From Prochlorococcus sp. AG-409-A22 (GTDB lineage Bacteria > Cyanobacteriota > Cyanobacteriia > PCC-6307 > Cyanobiaceae): a stretch of 39,404 nucleotides of DNA. The stretch covers positions 1 through 39,404 of the forward strand of contig QCJI01000010.1 in NCBI GenBank assembly GCA_003216135.1. Reading direction: 5' to 3'. Made by a program: the position numbers and the translations under genes. The notes under the pieces were generated by a model, which was given only the letters and a program-made list of their open reading frames with translations, was not told the DNA's origin and ran no database searches. This document shows positions 1-9,175 of the stretch, in pieces. Each line of letters opens with the position of its first letter. Position 1 is the stretch's first letter.

Positions 1-2
1 TT

Positions 3-278
3 GATGATTTCTTTAAAACTATAGTTAGATTGTCCAATTCTTTTACGGTGAATTTTCATAAAGACTTAAAAAGACCGCTAGATGAGAAGTCGGCTTTAGA
101 GCTTAAAACAAAATGCTCAAACAAATATAATAATATTCTTACTAATGATTATTATGCGTCTTTGAAGGCTTCTTATACTTACAAAGAATTAAAAGATTTT
201 CTTTTGAAAAATAATCTTCTTTCCTTGGAAGTATTTGAGGATTGTGATCAATATTTAATTGTATATGGTAAGGTTTAA
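3..278 (+). CDS. C-terminal part of a probable SAM-dependent methyltransferase (cut by window edge)
   Basis: The reading frame is open from the first bases of the window to a TAA at 276-278, so this is the 3' end of a longer gene; the TTG at 30 is an internal codon rather than a convincing start. The visible tail carries a YTYKELKDFLLKNNL segment followed by a strand ending in YLIVYGKV. That helix-then-strand ending resembles the close of class I methyltransferases, where a 'elk.lL...G' helix precedes a final beta hairpin. No SAM-binding motif is inside the window, so the family call is an inference. prfC follows 30 bases downstream on the same strand. Confidence 0.45.
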   Translation, partial: DDFFKTIVRLSNSFTVNFHKDLKRPLDEKSALELKTKCSNKYNNILTNDYYASLKASYTYKELKDFLLKNNLLSLEVFEDCDQYLIVYGKV

Positions 279-307
279 GCTTAATGAAATCACTAAATAT
301 CAGTTAA

Positions 308-1888
308 ATGAGTTTAAGTAGTAAAAGTTTAAATAATGAAGATATCTTGGAGGCGGTAAATAAAAGAAGAAATTTTGCAATTATTTCACATCCAGATGCT
401 GGAGCAGTAAAAGCTAGGGGGAATCAGAGGAAAGCTACATCAGACTGGATGGAACTAGAGAAACAAAGAGGTATTTCTATTACTTCAACTGTCTTGCAAT
501 TTGAATATGAAAGATCAGTAATAAATCTTTTAGATACTCCAGGCCACCAAGATTTTTCTGAGGATACATATAGAACATTAGCTGCCGCTGACAATGCAGT
601 CATGTTGGAAGATGCAGCTAAGGGATTAGAACCTCAAACAAGAAAATTGTTTGAAGTTTGCAGAATGAGAAAAATACCAATATTTACTTTTATTAATAAG
701 ATGGATAGACCTGGAAGGGAGCCTTTTACTTTACTTGATGAAATTGAATCAGAACTTGGGTTAAATACTTTGCCTATTAACTGGCCAATTGGAAGTGGTG
801 AAGAATTTAGAGGCGTTATTGATAGATTTTCAAGAGAAATTATTTTATTTGATAAGGCAATAAGGGGTAAACAATCGAATGAGAAGAGAATTAGTTTGAA
901 AGATAAAGACCTCTCAAAGTATGTGGAGAGGGAGTTACTTGATGTTTCCCTCGAAGAATTGGAAGTACTTGATGAGGCTGGATCGAAATTTGAAAAAGCA
1001 AAAGTTTTTGATGGTTCTCTTACTCCAGTTTTCTTTGGTTCCGCCATGACTAATTTTGGAGTTCGACCGTTTCTAGATAGTTTTTTAAAAATGGCACAAA
1101 AACCAACTTCAAGAAATAGTAATAAGGGAGATATTGAGCCAGCAAGTAATGAATTTAGTGGCTTTGTGTTCAAGCTACAGGCAAATATGGATCCAAAGCA
1201 TAGAGATAGAGTTGCCTTTATAAGAGTTTGCAGTGGCAAATTTGAAAAGGATATGTCAGTTAAACATTCTAGAACTGGAAAAACAATTAGATTATCACGT
1301 CCTCAGAAAATATTTGGTCAAGAGAGAGAAGTAGTTGATGATGCATATCCTGGGGATGTTATTGGGCTTAATAACCCGGGCATGTTTTCTATAGGAGATA
1401 CTCTCTACACAGGTACTCATCTAGAGTATGAGGGTATACCATCCTTTAGTCCTGAAATATTTAGTTGGCTAAGAAATCCTAACCCTTCAGCATTCAAAAA
1501 CTTTAGAAAAGGAGTAAATGAACTAAGAGAAGAAGGTGCTGTTCAAATACTCTATGACTTTGATGAGAGTAAAAGAGACCCTATACTTGCAGCTGTTGGA
1601 CAATTACAGTTGGAAGTAGTTACTCATAGATTGAAAAATGAATATGGTGTAGATGCTAATCTTGAAGCGATGCCTTATCAATTGGCAAGATGGGTTTCTG
1701 ATGGATGGTCATCTATTGATGAAATAGGTAGGATTTTTAATTGTAAAGTAGTTAAAGATTGTTGGAATAGACCAGTTATTCTTTTTAAAAATGAGTGGAA
1801 TCTTAATCAATTTATTGAAGATAATCCTAGTTTGAATTTAAAAAAAGTAGCCCCGGTTGTAAGCGGAGTTGAACCAATTGTTTTATAA
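308..1888 (+). CDS. prfC: Peptide chain release factor 3, P-loop region deleted in frame
   Basis: RF3 is a translational GTPase that removes RF1/RF2 from the ribosome after termination. The protein matches RF3 end to end: switch-region [19 protein letters not shown] (residues 43-60), G3 DTPGH (76-80), SEDTYRTL, G4 NKMD (130-133), and the domain II signature [12 protein letters not shown]. The G1/P-loop is missing: the text runs [10 protein letters not shown] (to residue 32) straight into AVKARGNQ. E. coli RF3 has 19 more residues there, starting with the P-loop KTT. The length of 526 aa fits a 545-aa cyanobacterial protein minus 19. Everything else is in frame and conserved. Without the P-loop lysine, GTP hydrolysis should fail, so the product is probably inactive unless the deletion is an assembly artefact. 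The start ATG at 308 gives the usual N-terminus. Confidence 0.93.
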   Translation: MSLSSKSLNNEDILEAVNKRRNFAIISHPDAGAVKARGNQRKATSDWMELEKQRGISITSTVLQFEYERSVINLLDTPGHQDFSEDTYRTLAAADNAVMLEDAAKGLEPQTRKLFEVCRMRKIPIFTFINKMDRPGREPFTLLDEIESELGLNTLPINWPIGSGEEFRGVIDRFSREIILFDKAIRGKQSNEKRISLKDKDLSKYVERELLDVSLEELEVLDEAGSKFEKAKVFDGSLTPVFFGSAMTNFGVRPFLDSFLKMAQKPTSRNSNKGDIEPASNEFSGFVFKLQANMDPKHRDRVAFIRVCSGKFEKDMSVKHSRTGKTIRLSRPQKIFGQEREVVDDAYPGDVIGLNNPGMFSIGDTLYTGTHLEYEGIPSFSPEIFSWLRNPNPSAFKNFRKGVNELREEGAVQILYDFDESKRDPILAAVGQLQLEVVTHRLKNEYGVDANLEAMPYQLARWVSDGWSSIDEIGRIFNCKVVKDCWNRPVILFKNEWNLNQFIEDNPSLNLKKVAPVVSGVEPIVL

Positions 1889-1940
1889 AGCCTTAATGGA
1901 GGATAAAAATTGGTTATTCTGTTAGTATTAAATAAAAATT

Positions 1941-2615
1941 TTGGACTCAAACAATAGTAAAAACAATAATGAAAAAACACCTTATGAAGTGTTGGGTGTT
2001 GATGAAGGTGCTTCTTTTGAAGATATTCAAAGAGCTAGAGATATAAAAGTAAAAGAGGCGGGAGAAGATTTAATTCTTAAGGCAAAAATAGAATCATCTT
2101 TTGATAAATTGCTTATGGGAAGTCTAAAAGCAAGGCAATCAGGGAATGTTAGTTTTGCCGCAGAAAGTGCTTCTCAGAAAGAGAAACAAGTCAATCAAAT
2201 TTTAAATAATAACTTCCCATTATTATCTAAGATAAAACAAATCAATAAAGTTGATAATAACTCAAATCAAAATACTTTCCCAAAAATATCAATACCATCC
2301 TTTGATAACTTTTTAATAAAATTATCTTTTGGGATATTATTTTTAATCTTGCTTTTAATTAGCCCTGACTCTAATAACAGACTTTTACTTTCAATCTCAA
2401 CAATAATTCTCACTTATATTCAAATAAGATCTGGGAAAAGGTTCATTAGCTCCTTAGGTTGGAGTGTTACCTTTCTTTCAATAGGATTAATATTTGGAGG
2501 CTTATTTGAAACTAATTCTTTTATTCAAGAATTATCTAACAATTCTTTATCAATAGAAAAAATAAAAAGTATTCCTGCAATTATAATTTTGTGGATAGGC
2601 GTTATTTGCCTATGA
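1941..2615 (+). CDS. CPP1-like / Cdf1 family J-like membrane protein (DUF3353)
   Basis: The N-terminus, TPYEVLGVDEGASFEDIQRARD (residues about 13-34), is a degenerate J-domain lacking the HPD tripeptide. A hydrophilic linker follows, then three or four hydrophobic segments from about residue 125 to the C-terminus. This layout is that of the CPP1-like (chaperone-like protein of POR1, Cdf1) family found in cyanobacteria and plastids, where plant CPP1 stabilises protochlorophyllide oxidoreductase. The start is a TTG at 1941; an in-frame stop at 1929-1931 leaves no ATG alternative upstream. The gene follows prfC by about 50 bases and ends 7 bases from the convergent hslO. Function in this organism is inferred from the family only. 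Confidence 0.75.
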   Translation: MDSNNSKNNNEKTPYEVLGVDEGASFEDIQRARDIKVKEAGEDLILKAKIESSFDKLLMGSLKARQSGNVSFAAESASQKEKQVNQILNNNFPLLSKIKQINKVDNNSNQNTFPKISIPSFDNFLIKLSFGILFLILLLISPDSNNRLLLSISTIILTYIQIRSGKRFISSLGWSVTFLSIGLIFGGLFETNSFIQELSNNSLSIEKIKSIPAIIILWIGVICL

Positions 2616-2621
2616 TTAATT

Positions 2622-3518
2622 TTAAATCATAGCTTTAATTTCTTCGCAACTTATTAAATATTTATTCTTACAAAATTCACAAACCAAATCGGCTTTACCT
2701 TCTTTTTTGAGAATATCCTCTAATTCATTCTTATCTAGCATTCTCATAGCATTCAGACTTTTTTGTTTAGAACATTTACATTCAAACTTAACTTCTTGCG
2801 TTCGAGCTTTCTCCGAGATTGATTTATCATCAATATCTGGAAATATATTTTTTATCAATGAAAGAAGATTATCCTTTGATTGAAATAGATCTTCACTAAA
2901 AGAATTGATTTCTTTACATCTATCTTCTAGCAGTGAAACTAATAAAGGGTCTGTATCTTTTTTTGGTAAAACTTGAGCTAATAATCCTCCGCTGCAAATA
3001 ACATTTTTATTTTGAATTTTTTCTCCAATAAAAACAGCAGAAGGAGTTTGTTCTGAATGATATAAATATGAAGCGATATCTTCTGCAATATTTCCATTTA
3101 CTAATTCAACAGTGCTAGTGAAAGGTTCTCCAAAACCATTGTCTCGAATGATATTTAAATACCCTGTACCTAATGCTTTTTTGAAATTAAATGAATATTT
3201 ATTCCAGCTTGTTTTGATTAAATCCAATTCTAAATCAGGATTGCCGACATAACCTCTAACTTTTCCATCTCTACCTGCATCTACTAGTAATCCTTTTAAA
3301 GGTCCGTCAGACCTAACTCTTAAAGTAACTCTTCCATGCATTATCTTCATCGAGCTTGCTAAAAGAAGTGAAGCACTAAATGCCCTTCCTAAGATAGTAG
3401 TAGTCAAATAAGATAATCCATGCCGATTTTTAGCTTCCAAAGAAGACTGTGTTGTTAATACTGCGACTAACCTTATCCCGCCATTTGCGGCAGTTGCTCT
3501 AACTATTCTATCTTTCAT
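2622..3518 (-). CDS. hslO: Hsp33 redox-regulated chaperonin
   Basis: Hsp33 is a cytosolic holdase activated by oxidation. The protein begins [20 protein letters not shown], the standard Hsp33 start, then has [19 protein letters not shown] and [17 protein letters not shown] in the core domain. The C-terminal zinc site is present as C-x-C (FECKCSK) and C-x2-C (VCEFCKNK), the four cysteines that sense oxidants. The frame extends 31 codons upstream of 3518, but that extension shows no similarity to the family, so I take the ATG at 3518. The start overlaps the end of the preceding ABC ATPase gene by 11 bases, which implies translational coupling. Confidence 0.93.
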   Translation of the reverse strand: MKDRIVRATAANGGIRLVAVLTTQSSLEAKNRHGLSYLTTTILGRAFSASLLLASSMKIMHGRVTLRVRSDGPLKGLLVDAGRDGKVRGYVGNPDLELDLIKTSWNKYSFNFKKALGTGYLNIIRDNGFGEPFTSTVELVNGNIAEDIASYLYHSEQTPSAVFIGEKIQNKNVICSGGLLAQVLPKKDTDPLLVSLLEDRCKEINSFSEDLFQSKDNLLSLIKNIFPDIDDKSISEKARTQEVKFECKCSKQKSLNAMRMLDKNELEDILKKEGKADLVCEFCKNKYLISCEEIKAMI

Positions 3519-4155
3519 AATTTTCTTTACTGCATTTCTTGATATTACCTCTTTCAAGAAAAAACATCTTGCAGGGTAGTCCTTCAAATAATGCAGGTTC
3601 ATGAGTAACAATAATAATTGTATTTTTATCTTTAAGATTAAGAATTAAATTTTTAATATCATTCTTCATTGACCAATCTAGTCCAGCAGTGGGCTCATCA
3701 AGTAAAATAATAGAGGGATTTCGTAATAGTTGAACTGCTACCGCTAATCTTCTTTGTTCTCCACCACTAAGTTGTTCTGGTGGCATAGTGAGATTAATAC
3801 CATCAAGGCCAACTTTTTGTAATACAATTTCTATACTTTTTTCTCTTAAAAATTTATGGCCTATTTTTAATTCTTTGCCAACTGTTGTACCTATGAAGTA
3901 TCTTTCAGGAAATTGAAAAACTACTCCGCAAAACCATCTTCGTTGTCTGCAGGATAAAATCTTATTTTTCCATGAAATTTTTCCTTTTTGAGGTTTGATA
4001 AGTCCACTTATTATTTCAAGTAGAGTTGTTTTACCTGAACCACTGTCCCCACAAATTAATATAATTTCATTTTCTTGAACTTTAAAATTTAAATTTTTTA
4101 TTATTTCTTTATCACTAGTTTGAGGCTGGTAAGTTATTCCTTTTAAGTCAAGCAT
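3508..4155 (-). CDS. ABC transporter ATP-binding protein
   Basis: A single nucleotide-binding domain of about 215 aa: Walker [10 protein letters not shown] (residues 36-44), a Q-loop in [10 protein letters not shown], signature LSGGEQRR, Walker [13 protein letters not shown] and H-loop VTHEP. The Q-loop context FQFPE resembles energy-coupling-factor (EcfA/CbiO) ATPases, so a vitamin or metal ECF transporter is possible, but no membrane partner gene is nearby. Two other starts exist in frame; I chose the ATG at 4155 because [10 protein letters not shown] is a normal NBD beginning and the extra 15 residues are not. It overlaps hslO by 11 bases downstream. Confidence 0.85.
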   Translation of the reverse strand: MLDLKGITYQPQTSDKEIIKNLNFKVQENEIILICGDSGSGKTTLLEIISGLIKPQKGKISWKNKILSCRQRRWFCGVVFQFPERYFIGTTVGKELKIGHKFLREKSIEIVLQKVGLDGINLTMPPEQLSGGEQRRLAVAVQLLRNPSIILLDEPTAGLDWSMKNDIKNLILNLKDKNTIIIVTHEPALFEGLPCKMFFLERGNIKKCSKENYER

Positions 4156-4240
4156 TATTAATTTAGTGGTAGTTATGAATTTTAATCTTTTAAGAACCAA
4201 CTTATAATTAAGTATAAAACTAAAAAAGCTATTAGCAAAA

Positions 4241-4684
4241 ATGAATATTTTATTTAGGGAAGTTGATCCTTTTAATTGTTGGATTTGGATAAAATTTTCA
4301 GAAATTCCAACTCAAGCAGAAAAAAATTATTTAGATGGTGTCTTTGATAGTTGGTACGTTTTAGGCAGGTTAGGTGGCTTTAATTCTGAGAATTTGCAAA
4401 CTCATGAAGAGGGATCAGATTTAAGTTGGATGTCATATGATAATGAGCAAAAAGAATCATCTACTCCTGCATTAATGCATAATTTAGGTGTTATGGAATA
4501 TCAAAATTTATGGTCTAGATGTTGGGTTGATTTTGGAACTTCCGATTCTATCGCAATTGATATTTTAATAAATGCACTTAATGAGATATCTAATAATTAT
4601 GTAAAAATTGAGGAATTAATAATTGGAGGTGAAAATAGTGATTGGGCAATTGAGGAACACGAAGATTTAGTTTTTAAAAATTGA
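4241..4684 (+). CDS. DUF3531 family protein
   Basis: A soluble acidic protein of 147 aa. It begins MNILFREVDPFNCWIWIKF, and it has the WSRCWVDFGTSDSIAIDILINAL block and the C-terminal WAIEEHE that I associate with DUF3531, a family of cyanobacteria and plastid-bearing organisms with no established function. There is no signal peptide or membrane segment. It sits divergently from the ABC ATPase gene with an 85-base gap and is followed after 9 bases by rsmE, so it probably heads a rsmE-DUF92 transcription unit. Confidence 0.75.
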   Translation: MNILFREVDPFNCWIWIKFSEIPTQAEKNYLDGVFDSWYVLGRLGGFNSENLQTHEEGSDLSWMSYDNEQKESSTPALMHNLGVMEYQNLWSRCWVDFGTSDSIAIDILINALNEISNNYVKIEELIIGGENSDWAIEEHEDLVFKN

Positions 4685-4693
4685 TGGTTTTAT

Positions 4694-5479
4694 ATGGAAG
4701 ACTTAATAAGATTACTTATTTCGAATAAAAGAATAGTAAATAATAAGACAAATAATTTAGAACTTACTAAAGATGAGGCACATTATATAAATAAAGTTAT
4801 GAGAATAAAAAATGGAAAAGAAATTTTCGTAACTAATGGAGAGGGATCATTATGGAAAGCTAAAAAAGTTACTAAAGATTTTATAGAGATAAGTAGATTA
4901 GATAAACCTTACTTATTACAAAAACAAGATACTTTCTTATTAGGCATAGCTGTGGTTATTCCGAAAAATGGTTTTGAGGATATTTTAAAAATGTCTACAG
5001 AAATAGGAATTGATTTTATACAACCATTATTTTCAGAAAGACAGATCAATAAGAATTTAAATTTTTCCAGAAAACTATCAAGATGGAATAAAATTATCAA
5101 AGAATCAGTGGAACAAAGTGAAAGATTATGGAAACCATCTATTTTAAATGGAATAGATATTATTAATTGGATAAAAGAAAGAGATAATCAAGATACTATT
5201 TCAATTTCTGTTACTCGAGATGATAGTTTTGATTATCTAAATAAATGGTTAAAAAAACAACACGAAGTTATGAACAAAAAAAGTGGGGTATTGTGGAATG
5301 TAATTGGTCCTGAGGGTGGTTGGTCTTCAACAGAAATTGAATTTTTTATTAAAAATAAAATCCCATTGGTAAAACTTTCAAATAATATTTTAAGAACTTC
5401 GACAGCTACAGTTAATGCTTCTTCACTTCTTAACCAATGGAGAAATGATTTAATACTAGGAGAATTAGTTAAACAATGA
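4694..5479 (+). CDS. rsmE: 16S rRNA (uracil1498-N3)-methyltransferase
   Basis: RsmE methylates U1498 of 16S rRNA using SAM and has a SPOUT (knotted) fold with an N-terminal PUA-like domain. The PUA-like start shows HYINKVMRIKNG. The SPOUT part carries VIPKNGFEDILKMSTEIGI, QPLFSERQ, WNKIIKESVEQSERLW, the SAM-loop NVIGPEGGWSSTEIEFF and the knot segment LSNNILRTSTATVNA. The last motif has S where many families have E, a variant I believe is usual in cyanobacteria. The gene overlaps the next gene by four bases (ATGA), showing translational coupling. Confidence 0.92.
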   Translation: MEDLIRLLISNKRIVNNKTNNLELTKDEAHYINKVMRIKNGKEIFVTNGEGSLWKAKKVTKDFIEISRLDKPYLLQKQDTFLLGIAVVIPKNGFEDILKMSTEIGIDFIQPLFSERQINKNLNFSRKLSRWNKIIKESVEQSERLWKPSILNGIDIINWIKERDNQDTISISVTRDDSFDYLNKWLKKQHEVMNKKSGVLWNVIGPEGGWSSTEIEFFIKNKIPLVKLSNNILRTSTATVNASSLLNQWRNDLILGELVKQ

Positions 5480-6219
5480 GCTTGCTTACAAATCAATTCT
5501 TTATAGGTTTTTGCATAAATTTTATTTTGATTTCTTTATTCTGTAGTATTCCTTTGATGACCAAAGATGGTTGGATAAGTGCAGGGGTTTTAGGGACTAT
5601 TTTGTGGGGATGTTTGTCGTGGCAGGGTTGGATGTCAGTAGTTATTTATCTATTGCTTGGCTCACTAGTAACGAAAATAGGTTATAAGTTTAAGAAAGAA
5701 AGAGGTATAGAAGAGAAAAGAGGAGGCAAAAGAGGACCTGAAAATGTATGGGGGTCTGCTGCTACAGGCTTATTTTTTGCAATGATGACCAAATTGAATG
5801 TGCCGAATTTAGTTTTTTTTAAAATTGGTTTTGCTGCGAGTTTCTCCGCAAAGTTAGCAGATACTTTTGGTAGTGAAATAGGAAAAAGATTTGGAGGTAA
5901 AACATATCTAATTACTTCTCTTAAAAAAGTTGAAAGAGGAACAGAAGGTGGCATTAGTTTAGAAGGCACATTAGCTAGTTTATTAGGTGCAATATTTATG
6001 TCATTTGTGATGTTTTCTCTATCAATTATTACTAATAAATATCAATTTATAATAGTGTCAATTTCTGGATTCTTAGCAACAATTTCTGAAAGTATTATTG
6101 GTGCTAAATTTCAAAATAAATATAAATTGAGTAATGAAATGGTAAATTCTATCCAGACAAGTATTGCTTCTGTTTTTGCTATCTTTTCCTTTATCTTTTA
6201 CTCATATTTTTTAAATTAA
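5476..6219 (+). CDS. DUF92 / TIGR00297 integral membrane protein (VTE6-like)
   Basis: A polytopic membrane protein of 247 aa with about six hydrophobic segments. The polar loop contains KRGPENVWGSAATGLFFAM, followed by ASFSAKLADTFGSEIGK and GTEGGISLEGTLASLLGA, which are the hallmark blocks of DUF92 (TMEM19-like). In plants and cyanobacteria, members of this family act as phytyl-phosphate kinase (VTE6), making phytyl diphosphate from chlorophyll breakdown for tocopherol or phylloquinone. That specific activity is inferred from family knowledge. Start codon ATG overlaps the rsmE stop (ATGA). Confidence 0.85.
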   Translation: MSLLTNQFFIGFCINFILISLFCSIPLMTKDGWISAGVLGTILWGCLSWQGWMSVVIYLLLGSLVTKIGYKFKKERGIEEKRGGKRGPENVWGSAATGLFFAMMTKLNVPNLVFFKIGFAASFSAKLADTFGSEIGKRFGGKTYLITSLKKVERGTEGGISLEGTLASLLGAIFMSFVMFSLSIITNKYQFIIVSISGFLATISESIIGAKFQNKYKLSNEMVNSIQTSIASVFAIFSFIFYSYFLN

Positions 6220-6235
6220 AATTTTTAGGAAAGAC

Positions 6236-6880
6236 TTAGGAACCCTTCCATTTTGTAAGAATATCCCAGCTCTTCAGTCTTTGGAAAATCCAGAAATGAC
6301 CTTCGGAATTCAGATGAATCCCATCATTTGTAATCCAATTCTTACTCCTTTGATCAGAGTACATTTCTTTAAAAGTTGGTAGAAATGGAATGTTCTGATT
6401 GAGACATACTGCCTCCATTCTCCTTTCATAAGAATTACAAAAATCATTTGAGTACCATAGACATCCTGCAAATGGCATTTTGTTCTCATCAACAGGGGTT
6501 AGACCAATAACAAAGACCCTTGTTTGAGAATTTATTTCATTAATTAATCTCTCTAATCCATATTCGAATCCATCGATATCTAATTGATGCCTCCCGTTTT
6601 TCTGACCAATTGATGCAGTGTCGTTAAGACCAACACTTAGCAGGATTGCTTTAGGTTTATTTCTTCTTGTTTCTCCTCTAGAAGACCACTCTCTTTCCCA
6701 TCTAGAAGAAACTTTTTCTATCCCATCTCCTCTTACTCCAAGTTGATAAATAATTGGTCCATTTTGGTTCTTGGACCAATCTTTTCTAAGCCTCTCACAC
6801 CATCCGCCGCCTTCATTATCTCCCCATCCATAAACTGAGCTATCTCCAATTACAACTAGCTGTTTTGGTAAACTAATCAC
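6236..6880 (-). CDS. SGNH/GDSL-type hydrolase
   Basis: A 214-aa soluble esterase/lipase-like protein with no signal peptide. Block I is VVIGDSSVYGWG, with the nucleophile Ser14 in GDS. The block II glycine is in GVRGDG, block III is VGLNDTA (Asn86), and block V is NDGIHLNSEGH with the Asp186/His189 pair. All four SGNH catalytic positions are therefore present. Substrate cannot be read from sequence; such proteins hydrolyse acyl esters, lysophospholipids or carbohydrate acetates. It lies about 50 bases downstream of phnE on the same strand and may be co-transcribed with the phosphonate importer, or merely adjacent. Confidence 0.88.
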   Translation of the reverse strand: MISLPKQLVVIGDSSVYGWGDNEGGGWCERLRKDWSKNQNGPIIYQLGVRGDGIEKVSSRWEREWSSRGETRRNKPKAILLSVGLNDTASIGQKNGRHQLDIDGFEYGLERLINEINSQTRVFVIGLTPVDENKMPFAGCLWYSNDFCNSYERRMEAVCLNQNIPFLPTFKEMYSDQRSKNWITNDGIHLNSEGHFWIFQRLKSWDILTKWKGS

Positions 6881-6929
6881 TATAACCGAAAAAAAATAAT
6901 TACTTGATTAAACAAAATATTCTTACAAA

Positions 6930-8432
6930 TCAAGTTAAACTAGTTTTGATTTTACCATTTATTAATTCGCCAACTATTGCGATTGAGCTATAAGCTATCA
7001 AAACTGTGATAACTTCTTGCCAGGCGAATGAACTTAGTGATTCTTGAAGTTGCCAACCTAGTCCAACACTTCCAATAATACCAACGATTGCTGTTTCTCT
7101 AATAATTATGTCAGATCTATAAGCGCAATATGCTAAGTAACTTTTTGCTTGTTGAGAAAATAAACCTAAAAGCCAACTAGTATTTTTTGAGGTTCCTAAA
7201 GATTTTATTGCAATATAAGTTCTCTTATCTTGACTATCTAGATTTGTAAAAAGTAATTTAGTTGTAATGCCAGCGTTATGAAGACCTAATGTTAAAGCTG
7301 CCAAAGATAAAGAAGGATTATTAAAAGTTAATAGAATTAGAATTAGTACAGGTGGAGGTATTAAACGTAATAAAAAGGCTAAAAATCTGATGAGAATCCT
7401 GGAAGTATTATTGTTAAAAATTCCTATAACAAAAGGAGGTAAACTAATTGCGATTGCTGTCGATAAAAGACTTAAAATTATTGTATCTATTATAAGTTTT
7501 AAGAAATCTAAAAATACTAAATATGAGCTTGATTTAAATATCCAATTTATAGAATAAAAATCTACAAAAGTACTATTAAAAATAAAATAAAGGAAATATG
7601 AGAAAGTAAATAAAATTGTTGTAAAGAAAACTGCAGTTAAGAAAATACATAGATTTTTATTTAGGTTGTTAAATTTAATTTTTTTAATTATTTCTCTAGA
7701 AAGAATTATCAAAATCGCTAATGACCATAAATAGGTCCATAACTCTCTGAAGTTCAAAGTTTGAAAAGATAAAAATATACTAGTACCTATTCCTCCAATC
7801 CCAAAGAGTCCAAGCATAACAGTACTTCTGATCGAACATTCTAGTCGGTATAAACCAAAATTCTTAAAGGTATTTACTATTCGGTTCCATATTAATGTTA
7901 AAAAAGTAGAGAATTTAGGCCCATGTATTTGGTTTATGGCATCAAAACTTTTGTCTTCAATAGTTTCTAATTGTTCTGCAAAAACTTTTGAATTTACAGC
8001 AATATAAGGAATACATATAGCAATTATTCCTATTGAAAAATTTATGCCATATATTTGCATTAATACTAATCCCCAAATTATTTCATGAATTGATCTAATT
8101 ATTGTTAAAAAAAACTTTATTATGATATAAAAAAATATTGGAATATTAAATATCTTATAAAAAATATTTGAGGATAATATTCCAAAAATAATTCCAAAAA
8201 TAATACTTATTAACCAACTAAATAAAGCAATTAATAAAGTTTGATTTAATCTCTTAAAAACTGTAATAATGATTTCATTATTTATTTCAGGATTAAAAGC
8301 AGAAATAATGAATTCTCTAAATAATTCAAACCCTCCAAAATGTATGTTTATTAATATTTGATAGGCTAAAGGTATGCAAACTAATATTGGCAGAAAAGAT
8401 ATTGAAGTATGATTTAATTTAAGTTTTCTCAA
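6930..8432 (-). CDS. phnE: Phosphonate/phosphite ABC transporter permease, two-domain PhnE
   Basis: A 500-aa polytopic protein with two tandem permease domains of the PhnE type. The first half carries FAEQLETIEDKSFDAI, a coupling-helix-like region, then ECSIRSTVMLGLFGIGGIG. The second half repeats the plan with LRLIPPPVLILI, YIAIKSLGTSKNTSWLLGLF and IRETAIVGIIGSVGLGWQL. The usual PhnE is about 260-280 aa and dimerises, so this is a fused dimer. Such doubled PhnE proteins are known from marine picocyanobacteria. It starts 6 bases after the phnC stop and completes the phnD-C-E operon. Confidence 0.9.
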   Translation of the reverse strand: MRKLKLNHTSISFLPILVCIPLAYQILINIHFGGFELFREFIISAFNPEINNEIIITVFKRLNQTLLIALFSWLISIIFGIIFGILSSNIFYKIFNIPIFFYIIIKFFLTIIRSIHEIIWGLVLMQIYGINFSIGIIAICIPYIAVNSKVFAEQLETIEDKSFDAINQIHGPKFSTFLTLIWNRIVNTFKNFGLYRLECSIRSTVMLGLFGIGGIGTSIFLSFQTLNFRELWTYLWSLAILIILSREIIKKIKFNNLNKNLCIFLTAVFFTTILFTFSYFLYFIFNSTFVDFYSINWIFKSSSYLVFLDFLKLIIDTIILSLLSTAIAISLPPFVIGIFNNNTSRILIRFLAFLLRLIPPPVLILILLTFNNPSLSLAALTLGLHNAGITTKLLFTNLDSQDKRTYIAIKSLGTSKNTSWLLGLFSQQAKSYLAYCAYRSDIIIRETAIVGIIGSVGLGWQLQESLSSFAWQEVITVLIAYSSIAIVGELINGKIKTSLT

Positions 8433-8437
8433 TTAAT

Positions 8438-9175
8438 TTAGTATATTTTATCTAAATGAGATTTCTTTAATTTAATTCTTTCTACATTAAAAAATATTTC
8501 ACCATCCTTAATTCCCAACACTCTATTAAATCCATCTAGCAAATCTAATCTATGTAATGAAACTAATCCTGTAATAGGGGTTTTTATAGTGTGTTTATTT
8601 TCATGATTTAGGATTAAGTTTTTAATTAATGTTATTAATTTAGGATCTAAATTATTGAAAGGTTCATCAGCAAGTAAGATTTCTGATTCTTGAATTAAGG
8701 ATCTAGCAATAGCGACTCTTTGTTTTTCTCCTCCAGATAATTTGTTGATTTCTTTAGAGTAAATAGATTGAGGAATTTTACATAATTGCATATATTTATG
8801 GGCTTTTTTAAAAGAACTTATATTTAGCAAATTTTTAAAAGCGAAATAAAAACTTCTTTTCCCTAGAAGTCCGCAATTTACATTTTGTTCTGCTGAGAGA
8901 CCTTCTATTAATCTTAAATCTTGCCAAATAGTAGTTATCTTTTGCTTCTGATTAACATCTAATTCTTTATATTTTTTATTAAAATATTTAACTTCCCCTT
9001 TAGTTGGTTTTATTGTTCCATTAAGAATTGATATTAGTGTAGTTTTCCCTGAACCACTTTTACCTAGAAGGGCAATCTTATCACCTAAGTTAATTTTAAA
9101 ATTAATTTTATTTAGTATGAGATTTTTTTTATTTACATAAGATATATCTTTTAATTCAAGGAGAATATTTTTCAT
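8438..9175 (-). CDS. phnC: Phosphonate/phosphite ABC transporter ATP-binding protein
   Basis: ATPase of the importer, 245 aa. Walker A is GKSGSGKTT (38-46), the Q-loop WQD is at 84-86, the signature LSGGEKQR is at 146-153, and Walker B LLADEPFNNLDP starts at 167. The ADEP variant is typical of PhnC. Its start overlaps the phnD stop by four bases (9172-9175), and phnE follows 6 bases after its stop, so the three genes are translated as a unit. Substrate (phosphonate, methylphosphonate or phosphite) is decided by PhnD, not here. Confidence 0.9.
   Translation of the reverse strand: MKNILLELKDISYVNKKNLILNKINFKINLGDKIALLGKSGSGKTTLISILNGTIKPTKGEVKYFNKKYKELDVNQKQKITTIWQDLRLIEGLSAEQNVNCGLLGKRSFYFAFKNLLNISSFKKAHKYMQLCKIPQSIYSKEINKLSGGEKQRVAIARSLIQESEILLADEPFNNLDPKLITLIKNLILNHENKHTIKTPITGLVSLHRLDLLDGFNRVLGIKDGEIFFNVERIKLKKSHLDKIY

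Noticed and set aside
634-1239. 201-codon minus-strand frame inside prfC
   Set aside because: It is antisense to conserved RF3 codons, is serine/leucine-rich as expected of a shadow frame, and matches no family.
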